From Pedobacter sp. W3I1 (GTDB lineage: Bacteria; Bacteroidota; Bacteroidia; Sphingobacteriales; Sphingobacteriaceae), in contig NZ_JAUSXN010000001.1 in NCBI RefSeq assembly GCF_030816015.1, forward strand, positions 5,704,001 through 5,768,000: a DNA stretch of 64,000 nt. Reading direction: 5' to 3'. The translations under genes and the position numbers were made by a program. Within the stretch, counting starts at the first letter, position 1. Each line of letters opens with the position of its first letter. The notes below the pieces were generated by a model, which had not been told where the DNA came from, did no database searches, and saw nothing but the letters and a program-made list of their open reading frames with translations. Of the stretch, positions 39,938 through 48,492 are shown piece after piece.

Positions 39938-40812
39938 TTACTTTAAAAAACCATTCAGGTAACCCAATATGGTTTCCGTCTGCATCATGAGACTTACATG
40001 CCCCTGGTCAGGAACAATAGCGAGATGTGATTTTGGCATTGTCCCATATCGGCAAATTTATCACCGCCTAATAACTGATAGGTTTTAATCAGTTCTATTT
40101 TATCCAGGCCATCATTATCTCCTGCAATGATTAACACAGGTGAAGTAATTTTCGCAACATTGGCGTCTCCCATGTCGAATGTTGTCCCTGCAAAAACAAT
40201 CATCTGTTCTATAAATTTTGTCCATTTTGTTTTGTCAGGGGCTACTGCATCATAGGCAGTTTTCATAGGCGTATTCGCAAACATTTCGGGCTTCATATTT
40301 TTAAATGCATTTCTTACTTCGGGCCTCCAGCCTGTACTTTTATAAGTAGCAGAAATGATCACTAATTTTTTTACGCGTTTAGGGCTTTGTATGGTCAACT
40401 GGTAAGCTACAGCGCCACCCATGCTATACCCTGCAACATCAGCACTGTCTATTTTTAAATGTTTCATTACGCCTTCCACATCACTTGCCAGGGTAGCCTG
40501 ATCTAATTTTCGGTCTGAAAATGGTGTGTGCCCGTGCCCCTGTAATTCGATTGCAATCACTTTTCTGGTTTTCGACAATTGGGGTATTAATTGCCCCCAG
40601 TTTGTTTCGATGGTCATAAATGCGCCATGGATTAATACCAGCGGTTTACCCTCGCCATATACTTCATAATAAACTTTAAGGCCATTAACCGGTGCATAAC
40701 CACGTTCGGCAGGTTTAAGCTGTTGTCCTTTTGATTGAGTTGCTGCAAACATAACGATTGCAAGGAATAGTACTGATTTAAGCATATTACCTGTTTGGAA
40801 TAGATTTTTCAT
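39938..40812 (-). pseudogene. Exported alpha/beta hydrolase, one frameshift near the C-terminus
   Basis: The leader (about 1-28, ending SKGQQ) suggests export. HGAFM forms the oxyanion region, GYSMGG carries the nucleophilic Ser and NDG a possible acid. As written the frame ends at 39994 with a shifted tail; restoring one T at 40039-40040 gives MGQMPKSHLAIVPDQGHVSL, which recovers the catalytic His in DQGH, and a stop at 39938, for about 291 residues. The rescue of the catalytic His shows where the true frame lies. Substrate unknown; related proteins include esterases and proline iminopeptidase-like enzymes. Confidence 0.85.
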
Positions 40813-41077
40813 AACGCTATTTAAATTTAGTTTGAACGATATTAACTATACAAATATGAGATTCATTCGGGGCTTTAACGCGACGTAAAAACGACAACTT
40901 CGGTGGCGAATTGCGACATTACAAATTCGGTTGTTTGTACTAAATGCTTTAGAAAATCGCAAATTTGCAAGCATTATTGAGTCTAGAAACTCAATACATT
41001 TCGCTATAAAAGATGCGAAGCTTAACACTACAGACAGGAAGGAATGCAATTGGCACAGTTATCGCTTATCCTTTATT

Positions 41078-41248
41078 ATGAAACAGATATATCTTATTGT
41101 AGCGTTATCAGCAATGTTGCTTACCAGTGCTTGTTATAGTACCAGAACTGCTGGTAACAGCGGAAAAGTTCCTCCAGGGCAGGCTAAAAAAGGAACGGGT
41201 TCAAAATCGGCCAGACCTTTTGCTCCGGGGCAACAAAAAAGAAATTAA
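41078..41248 (+). CDS. Small lipoprotein with PPGQAKK motif
   Basis: 56 residues from ATG 41078; a longer in-frame extension to 40931 precedes the signal sequence and is rejected. The lipobox ends LTSAC (Cys19). The mature part, with KVPPGQAKKGTGSKSARPFAPGQQ, matches a family of tiny Bacteroidota lipoproteins sometimes labelled quinol oxidase subunit 4, a name without good support. It is convergent with the next gene and separated from it by a strong terminator. Confidence 0.7.
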   Translation: MKQIYLIVALSAMLLTSACYSTRTAGNSGKVPPGQAKKGTGSKSARPFAPGQQKRN

Positions 41249-41251
41249 AAA

Positions 41252-41283
41252 AGAAAACCCTCCAAATTTGGAGGGTTTCTTTC
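41252..41283. terminator. Bidirectional Rho-independent terminator
   Basis: A near-perfect palindrome (AAACCCTCCAAATTTGGAGGGTTT at 41255-41278 read as two 12-base halves) with A-rich flank on one side and T-rich on the other, between convergent genes ending at 41248 and 41300. Confidence 0.9.
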
Positions 41284-41299
41284 TTTATTACACAAACAA

Positions 41300-41809
41300 C
41301 TAATGTTTTCCCTTACCGTTTCCATGGCCTTTGTTGCCATTTCCGTTTCCTTTATTAAACTGCGGTGAGGGTTTTCCTTTATCGCCTTTATAAATTTTGG
41401 CATTACCCTTAGCAGGTGAATATTTTCGGCCTTTGCTTTTCCCAATTGCCGATTGCCCATGGTTGCCTTTAAATTTGGCATATTTTACTTTGTGGGTTTC
41501 GAAATAACGGTAAGGTTGACGTGAGTTAATCACAACCTTGTAACCATTATATAAATCATACCCGCTATATCTTGGCGGTAGGGATGTGGTAAAAACCCAG
41601 CCTCCTGCACCCATATAAATAAACTGTTTTTTAGGTACATAATAATAGCTCTCAATATCGGGCAGGTAGTAATAATCTACATAATCATAGCCAGTTGGAC
41701 CCCATGCAGGCTGCGCTCCAAGGTTTATGTTTACACTTACCTGAGCCTGAGATTTAAAAGTAAGGCCACTGCTTACCAACAGTAACAACAATAGGAATAA
41801 CTTTTTCAT
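41300..41809 (-). CDS. Secreted basic protein with Gly/Asn/Lys-rich tail
   Basis: 169 residues. A signal peptide (about 1-22) is followed by a Tyr-rich beta segment (GYDYVDYYYLPDIESYYYVPKKQFIYM) and WVFTTSLPPRYSGYDLYNGYKVV. From about residue 110 on the chain is low-complexity, basic and Gly/Asn/Lys-rich, ending GNGNGNKGHGNGKGKH. The same NGNGKGK string occurs inside the barrel protein at 43125, and the small lipoprotein at 41078 is similarly basic. Function unknown; an envelope-surface or matrix role is possible. Confidence 0.8.
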   Translation of the reverse strand: MKKLFLLLLLLVSSGLTFKSQAQVSVNINLGAQPAWGPTGYDYVDYYYLPDIESYYYVPKKQFIYMGAGGWVFTTSLPPRYSGYDLYNGYKVVINSRQPYRYFETHKVKYAKFKGNHGQSAIGKSKGRKYSPAKGNAKIYKGDKGKPSPQFNKGNGNGNKGHGNGKGKH

Positions 41810-41840
41810 CGGTTTAAATTTAGATGTGAATAATTCGTTT

Positions 41841-42638
41841 TTACGGTTTTAAAGTAACCGTTCCTAACAGTGTATTTTGCCCTAAAGCTACTTTAACAGC
41901 AGTAATGGTACTATCTCTATAACCAACAAGGGGTACAAATTTAACCGAGTAGGTACCAGAAGACAGGCCACCAACAGTAAATTTACCCGTTAAAGGATCG
42001 GCAACAGTACCGACAGTATCTGTACCTGCAATAACCAATACTTCAGGATGACTTGCCAAAGGCAAAACAGTTCCCGAAATTAATCCTGTAGTTGCTGCTG
42101 CAATTCCACGTACTACTGGTTTTAATAAATATTTTCCGTTTCCGGTGCTTACGATGGATTTCGCTGCATCAAAGTCTAATAGTAATGTATAAGCAGCGCC
42201 TTCAACCAGTTCAGGATTAGCTGTTAATTTCACCTTCCAGCCAGATGTTTGTGCACTAGGCGTTTTAAGTTCCTGCTGAACACCATTTACCACAATAGTA
42301 TTTCCGGTTTCGTTAAGTACCAGTCTGATTTCGGTAATTTCACCAGATGGCATTTCGCCTGAAGCCACCAAAATATCAGGGTTGCTGGTTCCAATTCTAA
42401 AATCAAGGATATCGAATATACCGGTACTGGCTGCAAATACATAAGGCTTATCGCCTGATACCAGTACAATCTCTTTTACACTTAAGTTAATCTTATCGAA
42501 GTTACCCGGGGCATCGGTCATTTTAATCTGAACTTTAGTTGTTCCCTGCCCTGATTCATTTTTTTTACATCCATAAAAGGCAATCATCCCGATTACGACG
42601 AAGACGGCAAAAATGGTATTTATAAAATTTGTTTTCAT
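41841..42638 (-). CDS. DUF4382 lipoprotein
   Basis: 265 residues. The lipobox is FYGC (Cys24). Residues about 33-175 match DUF4382: KVQIKMTDAPGNFDKINLSVKEI, then a hinge GEITEIRLVL. A second CarboxypepD-like beta domain (about 180-265) carries GTYSVKFVPLVGYRDSTITAVKV. Such proteins are surface or periplasmic lipoproteins of unknown ligand. It is divergent from the two-component operon that starts at 42833. Confidence 0.88.
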   Translation of the reverse strand: MKTNFINTIFAVFVVIGMIAFYGCKKNESGQGTTKVQIKMTDAPGNFDKINLSVKEIVLVSGDKPYVFAASTGIFDILDFRIGTSNPDILVASGEMPSGEITEIRLVLNETGNTIVVNGVQQELKTPSAQTSGWKVKLTANPELVEGAAYTLLLDFDAAKSIVSTGNGKYLLKPVVRGIAAATTGLISGTVLPLASHPEVLVIAGTDTVGTVADPLTGKFTVGGLSSGTYSVKFVPLVGYRDSTITAVKVALGQNTLLGTVTLKP

Positions 42639-42746
42639 AATTGTAGATTTTATTTAAAGTTTTACGCTTCAAAGTTGAGGGCCGAAGATGAAACCAACAT
42701 GAAATTTAAATTTTATTTTTTTCATCTTAATTTCATGTTGCCTATC

Positions 42747-42754
42747 TACTTTTG
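42747..42754 (+). promoter_or_regulatory. -7 promoter box of the two-component operon
   Basis: TACTTTTG is an exact match to the Bacteroidota TAnnTTTG box, 78 bp before the first start codon. No clear -33 TTG is at the right distance, so activation, perhaps by the operon's own regulator, is possible. Confidence 0.35.
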
Positions 42755-42832
42755 AAATGTGAGCGCACCATGTATGGTGGTTTTTAGGTAGGGTTTACCT
42801 CTTCGGGGGTAAACTTTTTTTATATTTATAAA

Positions 42833-43120
42833 ATGATCCGATTCACCGTTATTTTTTGCCTGGCAATTGCCCCGTTATCGGGTGTTTTAGCCATGCAACA
42901 AGATTCTATCACTTCAACTCTATCCAATCTCCAAGAAGAACAAGTGATAAAAAAACAGGATAAAGAAAAAAAAGACAAACAACCTGAAAATCAAAAACCC
43001 GAGCCGCTTCAAATTAAAGAAGTGCCAAAAGCTAAAAAACAGCTAAAACCCATGGCAGTAAAGCCTAATGTAAAGGTAAAACCCATCAAGATTATTAAAC
43101 CAAAGATTAAAAGGCCGTAA
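42833..43120 (+). CDS. Small secreted Lys/Pro-rich protein
   Basis: 95 residues. A signal peptide (about 1-20, PLSGVLA) is followed by a short Gln/Ser segment and a strongly basic Lys/Pro/Glu tail (KKQDKEKKDKQPENQK, then KPNVKVKPIKIIKPKIKRP). It lacks any recognised domain. It is the first gene of a four-gene operon with a barrel protein, a response regulator and a kinase, 4 bp before the next start. A periplasmic sensor-ligand or peptidoglycan/LPS-binding role can only be guessed. Confidence 0.7.
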   Translation: MIRFTVIFCLAIAPLSGVLAMQQDSITSTLSNLQEEQVIKKQDKEKKDKQPENQKPEPLQIKEVPKAKKQLKPMAVKPNVKVKPIKIIKPKIKRP

Positions 43121-43124
43121 ATAT

Positions 43125-43976
43125 ATGCGCATCCGTCTCTTAATTTTCTTCTCGTTTTTGATGGTATCGAATGTAAAGGCACAGCAAGATTCGACAAAAG
43201 CGACCCTTACCGTTGCGGCCATGTACAATAGTAACATTAACTATTACGGACAGGTTACGCCTGAAAAATATCCGTATGTACTCTTTAACGCCACATTACG
43301 ATTCCCTAACGGCTTGTATTTTTCAGGCGGCGGTTATAAACTCTTAAACTACGGTTCAACCATTTCGGAAACAGATTTAGGCATAGGTTACGATCATGAT
43401 TTTAACGAAAACTTAACTGCAGGATTAGCCTATACCCATTCTTTTTTTCCTGCTAATTCTCCTTTGCTCCAGGCATCCAATAACAATAACATCAATGCAT
43501 CGGCCGCCTACCAATGGACTTGGTTTAAAACAGATCTTAGCCTCGATTTGGCCTTCGGAAAGCAAACCGATGGATTTATCAGTTTTGGAAATTCAAAAGA
43601 AATCGAACTTGGAACGGTGCTCAACGAAAAGAATCTTATTTCAATTACGCCAGCTGTAGAGATTACAGCAGGTACCACCCATTTTTACGAAAGCTATATC
43701 ATCGAAAAAAACAAAAGGCAGAACTCGAATGGGAACGGAAAGGGAAAAAGTGATACTGCACCCGGAATCATTAACGGAAACACGACAGAAGTAATCGAAA
43801 ATACAGTGAATCAGTTTAAACTACTGTCGTACAATTTTAAGTTACCTTTAAACTGGAGTAATGGAAATTTCCTGGCAGAGGCCAGTTATCAATTCTCTAT
43901 ACTTGGCAACAGAAAAGAAGAAGGTGTAAAACACCAGCAATCTTTCTTTGGTTTAGCAGTTTACTATCAATTTTAA
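43125..43976 (+). CDS. Outer-membrane beta-barrel protein with NGNGKGK insert
   Basis: 283 residues with a signal peptide (ending VKAQ) and alternating amphipathic strands to the C-terminal aromatic end (FGLAVYYQF), as in 10-14-strand barrels. About residue 195-225 is a hydrophilic loop, KNKRQNSNGNGKGKSDTAPG, echoing the tail of the secreted protein at 41300. It is between the Lys/Pro-rich gene and the response regulator (5 bp gap), so it may be the target or sensor partner of the kinase. Confidence 0.8.
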   Translation: MRIRLLIFFSFLMVSNVKAQQDSTKATLTVAAMYNSNINYYGQVTPEKYPYVLFNATLRFPNGLYFSGGGYKLLNYGSTISETDLGIGYDHDFNENLTAGLAYTHSFFPANSPLLQASNNNNINASAAYQWTWFKTDLSLDLAFGKQTDGFISFGNSKEIELGTVLNEKNLISITPAVEITAGTTHFYESYIIEKNKRQNSNGNGKGKSDTAPGIINGNTTEVIENTVNQFKLLSYNFKLPLNWSNGNFLAEASYQFSILGNRKEEGVKHQQSFFGLAVYYQF

Positions 43977-43981
43977 TTGGC

Positions 43982-44656
43982 ATGAAGGTACTGATCATAG
44001 AAGATGAAAAAACACTTGCCTTTGAAATGGAAAAGTTTCTTAAAAAGGCTTTCTTCTTGTGCGATCTGGCCCATAGTTTTAAACAGGGTTTTAATAAACT
44101 AGAGCTAAACCAATATGATTATGTGCTTATTGATTTAGGTTTGCCGGATGGCGACGGCTTTGAACTGCTAGGCAAGGCAAAAAAAAGCAATCCGGATGCA
44201 GCTTACATTATTCTTACGGCCAGAGGTAAATTAGAAGACCGGGTGGCGGGCTTAGACATGGGTGCAGACGATTATTTAGCGAAACCCTTTTTTTTACCCG
44301 AACTTCAGTCGCGGATGCAGGCCATTGCCAGGCGAAAATTTAAAGTTGCCGAAGAGTTGATTCCCCTAGGAAACTTTAGTATCGATCTGCAAAAACGCTT
44401 TGTATTTTTTGAAGAGGAACAGATTGAACTTTCGCGCAAAGAATTTGACCTTTTAAGTTACCTTTTACTGCACAAAAACAGGGTGCTTACCCGGATGCAG
44501 TTGAGCGAACATATTTGGGGCAACTTTGCAGATGATGATTACGATTCGAACTACATTGATGCACATATTAAAAATATCAGAAAAAAATTAAATGTTTACG
44601 CCCCTACCGAATGGTTAGAAACCGTTAGAGGCGTTGGTTATAGAATTAAAAAATAA
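43982..44656 (+). CDS. OmpR/PhoB-family response regulator
   Basis: 224 residues. The receiver domain (1-115) has Asp51 in LIDLGLPDGDG as phosphoacceptor, the acidic pair in IIEDE and Lys in AKPF. The C-terminal winged helix (about 128-224) ends DAHIKNIRKKLN and VRGVGYRIKK. It is followed after 1 bp by the kinase start, so the two are translationally coupled. Targets may include the divergent DUF4382 gene and the operon itself. Confidence 0.95.
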   Translation: MKVLIIEDEKTLAFEMEKFLKKAFFLCDLAHSFKQGFNKLELNQYDYVLIDLGLPDGDGFELLGKAKKSNPDAAYIILTARGKLEDRVAGLDMGADDYLAKPFFLPELQSRMQAIARRKFKVAEELIPLGNFSIDLQKRFVFFEEEQIELSRKEFDLLSYLLLHKNRVLTRMQLSEHIWGNFADDDYDSNYIDAHIKNIRKKLNVYAPTEWLETVRGVGYRIKK

Positions 44657-44657
44657 T

Positions 44658-45980
44658 TTGAAACTATCTACTAAACTCATTTTATTTATTACCGGATCTA
44701 AACTCGCCATTGTGGGTCTGTTTATTCTATTGCTCCCCTTTCTGATCGGGCAGATTGCTTTTAACTACACCAACTTTTCGCTTAGAAACCAGCAGAAAAA
44801 AGTACTTCAAAACATCAATAAAAAAGGAATAGATTATTACTTCGAAGGCGATAACAGTTATGGGAGCTATACCATGCTGAAAGATGAATACATTGCACTC
44901 GAAACAGTAGCGCGGAGGCTGAAATTAGATACCATCCGCAATACCAAACGTATTGTAGAACAAGATACCATCGCTTATCGGGTACTGAGTTTTACCTTTC
45001 AAAAAAATAAAAAAAACTATCTCTTAGAAATCGGCAAAACTACTGCCAGTATCAACCTTTACAATGATGCGCTCCAGCGCTTTGCCTTATATGTGCTCAT
45101 CATTCTTATCGCGCTAAGTATTATTATAGATTTGATTTTTACCCGGCAGTTAATTAAACCACTTGGTCACATCATCAAATTAAGGCTAACCAATAGCCGG
45201 TTTCCTTTCAAAAAGAAGCATGGCCATATTAACACCAGTACACAAGACTTTAAATACCTCGATCATTCGCTCATTTCGTTAATGGATCAGATCAACGAGG
45301 CTTTTGAAAAAGAACGGGAATTTACAGCCAATGCCTCACATGAGTTTATGACGCCTATTAGTATATTACAAAACAAGATGGAAAACCTGCTTACTGAAGA
45401 ATCGGCATCCGAAACGGTACAGGAACATATTGTTGATATGATGAAAACACTGGAGCGGTTAAAAAAAATATCGCGTTCACTTTTACTGATTTCAAGAATA
45501 GAAAATGAGCAGTTCTCCAAACAGGAAGAAATAGAACCGCAAAGCCTCTTTAATGAAATAGCAGAAGAAATTGGCCATAGGCTTGAAGAGAAAAACATTC
45601 AGATCAACATCAACCTTAGTCATAACAAGCGTTTAAGCCATATCAATCATGATCTTTTATTTCAGCTCTTTTATAACTTAATTAACAATGCCATTAAGTT
45701 TAACAAAGAAAACGGGCATATCCAGATTTCTGATCTTATTGAAAAAGGTTATTATTCTATTCAGGTTAGCGATAGTGGCCAGGGAATTAAAGCAGAAGAT
45801 CTACCGCATGTATTTGATCGTTTTAAAAAGACCGGACATGCCGAAAATACAGGTTATGGATTAGGCCTTGCCATTGTTAAAAGTATAGCCAATTATCTTA
45901 ACCTAAAGGTCCAGGTAAGTTCAAGACCGGGGGAAGGGACAATTTTTAAAGTTATTTTCGAAGCAACGCAACGCGAATAA
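44658..45980 (+). CDS. Sensor histidine kinase partner of the OmpR-type regulator
   Basis: 440 residues from a TTG start at 44658, one base after the regulator stop; a start at 44634 would overlap the regulator. Two membrane helices (about 5-28 and 140-162) enclose a periplasmic sensor of about 110 residues without a known fold. The phospho-His is His228 in ASHEFMTP (Met replaces the usual Arg). ATPase boxes are NLINNAIKFN, DSGQGI, FDRFKK and GYGLGLAIV. The signal is unknown; gene order suggests something in the envelope. Confidence 0.93.
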   Translation: MKLSTKLILFITGSKLAIVGLFILLLPFLIGQIAFNYTNFSLRNQQKKVLQNINKKGIDYYFEGDNSYGSYTMLKDEYIALETVARRLKLDTIRNTKRIVEQDTIAYRVLSFTFQKNKKNYLLEIGKTTASINLYNDALQRFALYVLIILIALSIIIDLIFTRQLIKPLGHIIKLRLTNSRFPFKKKHGHINTSTQDFKYLDHSLISLMDQINEAFEKEREFTANASHEFMTPISILQNKMENLLTEESASETVQEHIVDMMKTLERLKKISRSLLLISRIENEQFSKQEEIEPQSLFNEIAEEIGHRLEEKNIQININLSHNKRLSHINHDLLFQLFYNLINNAIKFNKENGHIQISDLIEKGYYSIQVSDSGQGIKAEDLPHVFDRFKKTGHAENTGYGLGLAIVKSIANYLNLKVQVSSRPGEGTIFKVIFEATQRE

Positions 45981-46021
45981 TTTGATCAGGAAGGAATGGC
46001 AATGTCTTACTATTTGAATAA

Positions 46022-46738
46022 TTAATGTTTTATCAACACATCGATTAAAACGCCCAAAAGCACTAACAAAAGCCCAAAGGTTAACATCCCCAGGCTATAA
46101 GCAATAATTGCCTTCAAATAGTTTACCACTTTTTTCCCGTTGAAAAACTGTGCAATAGCCCAAGTACTGTAGACTACCCCTGTAATACCCGAAACCTTCA
46201 TGAAACTGATTTTACTAAGTCCTTCGACAATGGCAAAAGCGGAAATGATCAACATTCCAATCCCCATTACAAAACACAGCAGGATTAATATTTCGAAAAA
46301 GTTGTAGCTGTATTTTTTAAAAAATAGTTTTAACCACAAGGAAATGCAAACGCCCATTAAAATATTGGCATAACCATAATGTCCCTGCACCCAATTGAAA
46401 ATTAAACCAATGCTTGTTTTTTTTACCTCTTTAAATTCAACATAACCTTCCTCGATATGGAAGAAATGACTAATTACTGTATAAATTAACGAGCTAATGA
46501 TGATAAATATAATTGGCTTTACCAATCGGCTCCTGTTCTCGGTAATGAATGTTCGGATATTTTGGCCAGGCCTGATGAGCAGCTCTTTTACGGTAAACAA
46601 TATTCCTTTTTCGAAATGTAGAATATGTTGCATTTCGTGCAGAATATAGTGCGCATCTACCCTTTTAACACGCATTGGCAGACCGCAATGGCCACAAAAG
46701 TTAGTATTAACGGTTTGGCTACAATTTAAACAGTTCAT
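46022..46738 (-). CDS. DUF3667 membrane protein with N-terminal Cys zinc ribbon
   Basis: 238 residues. The first 22 residues hold four Cys in CLNCSQTVNTNFCGHCG, a zinc-ribbon pattern, followed by HYILHEMQHILHFEKGILFTVKELLIRPGQNIRTFI (DUF3667 hallmark) and four to five membrane helices. Function unknown; related proteins are widespread in Bacteroidota. Convergent with the kinase gene, with about 40 bp between. Confidence 0.88.
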   Translation of the reverse strand: MNCLNCSQTVNTNFCGHCGLPMRVKRVDAHYILHEMQHILHFEKGILFTVKELLIRPGQNIRTFITENRSRLVKPIIFIIISSLIYTVISHFFHIEEGYVEFKEVKKTSIGLIFNWVQGHYGYANILMGVCISLWLKLFFKKYSYNFFEILILLCFVMGIGMLIISAFAIVEGLSKISFMKVSGITGVVYSTWAIAQFFNGKKVVNYLKAIIAYSLGMLTFGLLLVLLGVLIDVLIKH

Positions 46739-47104
46739 GTTTTGGGTATCATAAATGACTATAGTTTGGTGTATTGCCTATTTGATTCCCTCACCTTTCG
46801 ATTTTTAAAAATTAAAGAGTATCCAGGCCATAAACAGCAACATGGCCTGAATATATAAAATAAATTTTTGCTTAGAAAAAAATATTGTAAATACCACAAC
46901 TAAACCTAGTATCATCAGGGACAATATAGCATCTTTAAAGCCAATTTACACTGATCAATTCTACTAAGTTTAATTGTGGATTTTTTTTCATGTTACAAAA
47001 ATATTCACTGTAAAATGGGCACAAAAATATTTCAAAGGCTACACTTTAGTGTAAAATTTATGATTAGGCCATCCCCACCAAAACTCAGTTTATTGGAGAT
47101 CGCC
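46739..47104. other. Intergenic region with a possible membrane-gene remnant
   Basis: 366 bp between DUF3667 and the SDR gene. It holds the fragment listed at 46805-46945 and otherwise only AT-rich sequence; no regulator site or repeat family was recognised. Confidence 0.4.
46805..46945 (-). pseudogene. Remnant of a small membrane protein gene
   Basis: A 46-codon open stretch on the minus strand without a clear start reads IGFKDAILSLMILGLVVVF, then a second hydrophobic segment QAMLLFMAWILFNF and stop. Two membrane helices with a basic turn between (FSKQKF) look like real coding sequence whose 5' part is lost, since a stop lies directly upstream. Could also be chance. Confidence 0.3.
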
Positions 47105-47845
47105 TTAAGCGTTCAATCCACCGTCGATGGTTAAAAACGAACCGGTGATGTATCTGGCTTCTTCACTTGCAATAAAGTTCACAAATGCCGCAATATCTTC
47201 TACTGTTCCATAATCTGGCAACGCCATGCGGGTTCTCAGAAAATCAGCCAATGGTGCATCAGCAGGATTCATATCGGTATTGATTGGCCCGGGTTGAATC
47301 AGGTTTACCGTAATTTTTCGGGCGCCAAGATCGCGTGCCAAACCACGGGTAAAACCCTGAAGTGCTGATTTGCTCATGGTATACAAAGTGGTTTCAGGAC
47401 CAACAGCGTTATCGCCCATATTGCTGCCAATGGTAATGATCCGGCCACCCTCAGGCATGCCTTTTACAGCGGCTAAAGCAGCTACAAAAACCGCCTGTAC
47501 ATTAACAGCCATAATTTCATTATAATCTTCAAGGGTGTGTTCTTCAAAAGCTTTGCCAATGTAAATACCTGCATTGCTGACCAGCACATCGATATGACCA
47601 AAATCGGCAATGGTTTTATCCACTGCTCCGGTTACCTCAGCAGGTACTGTACTGCTTGCTTTTAATGCAACTGCAACTCCACCAGCAGCTTCAACCTCAG
47701 CCACTACGTCCAAAGCTTTTTCGGCTGAATGGGCATAAGTAAACACCACTTTTGCACCTTCTGCAGCCAACCTTTTTACAATAGCTGCACCTATGCCCCG
47801 GCTTCCTCCTGTTACCAGCGCAATTTTATCTGTTAATTTTTTCAT
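47105..47845 (-). CDS. SDR-family oxidoreductase, FabG-like
   Basis: 246 residues. Cofactor motif TGGSRGIGAAIV at about 12-23, NAGIYIG near 91, catalytic Ser in ITIGSNMG and YTMSK for Tyr-Lys, C-terminus FLTIDGGLNA. It is closest to 3-oxoacyl-ACP reductase-like SDRs, but lone copies beside HxlR genes usually act on other carbonyl or alcohol substrates. It is divergent from the HxlR gene at 47939 across a 93-bp gap that contains a perfect palindrome. Confidence 0.92.
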   Translation of the reverse strand: MKKLTDKIALVTGGSRGIGAAIVKRLAAEGAKVVFTYAHSAEKALDVVAEVEAAGGVAVALKASSTVPAEVTGAVDKTIADFGHIDVLVSNAGIYIGKAFEEHTLEDYNEIMAVNVQAVFVAALAAVKGMPEGGRIITIGSNMGDNAVGPETTLYTMSKSALQGFTRGLARDLGARKITVNLIQPGPINTDMNPADAPLADFLRTRMALPDYGTVEDIAAFVNFIASEEARYITGSFLTIDGGLNA

Positions 47846-47887
47846 GTATCTTTTTTTAAATTTTCTGCTAAAGTAAAAGAGATACTT

Positions 47888-47927
47888 TACATTTGCAGGT
47901 AAGCAACAAATTGTTAGGTACTAACAA
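47888..47927 (+). promoter_or_regulatory. HxlR promoter box and palindromic operator
   Basis: TACATTTG (47888-47895) is an exact -7 box for the HxlR gene. It is followed by TTGTTAGGTACTAACAA (47911-47927), a perfect 7-bp inverted repeat with a 3-bp centre, placed just after the expected transcript start. A second inverted pair, GTAAA and TTTAC around 47873-47890, overlaps the box. These fit a dimeric HxlR operator controlling both the divergent SDR and the regulator. Confidence 0.6.
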
Positions 47928-47938
47928 AAAAGTAAGAA

Positions 47939-48331
47939 ATGAGAAAGGAAACATCAACCAATGCTTTGAACGAAAAAATGATGATCGACAGTTGTGGCAT
48001 GTCCTCATCGCTGGCGGTAATAGGTGGAAGGTGGAAACCTGCAATATTATGTCGCCTTTCTTATGGCACCATGCGCTATGGCGAACTTAAAAAAGACATT
48101 ATTGGTATATCAGAACGGATGTTAGTGGCACAGTTAAGAGAACTGGAGAAAGACCAGATTATTACCCGAGTTGTTTTTCCAGAGGTACCACCAAGGGTTG
48201 AATACCGCCTAACCGATTTAGGCCGTACCATGAAACCAATGCTGGATGCGATGTCTGACTGGGGCAATATGTACCGGAAGCATATCAACCATACCCTAGA
48301 TTTATCTGCTGCCGTAGTGCCAGCACAATAA
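47939..48331 (+). CDS. HxlR-family transcriptional regulator
   Basis: 130 residues. Motifs are SLAVIGGRWKPAILCRLS, MRYGELKKDIIGISERMLVAQLREL and PPRVEYRLTDLGRTM. A Cys at about residue 19 (DSCGMSSS) lies at the redox-sensor place of thiol-based HxlR members. It is divergent from the SDR gene, its likely target. Confidence 0.93.
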   Translation: MRKETSTNALNEKMMIDSCGMSSSLAVIGGRWKPAILCRLSYGTMRYGELKKDIIGISERMLVAQLRELEKDQIITRVVFPEVPPRVEYRLTDLGRTMKPMLDAMSDWGNMYRKHINHTLDLSAAVVPAQ

Positions 48332-48492
48332 AGGTACCTTGATGAACTTGTGCCCGCCTTTGATCTTGGTCCTGCTTTCCGGATTCAAAAAATAAAAGGA
48401 AATTTTAATAAAAATAATAATGCTCTTTTTCGACTGACAAACCGCTGTCATAGTTCAGCCATAGCTTTGTTCTATTAAATTAATATAACAAG

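Noticed and set aside
40931..41077. Longer start for the small lipoprotein gene
   Set aside because: The extension precedes a complete signal peptide with lipobox, so the ATG at 41078 is the true start.
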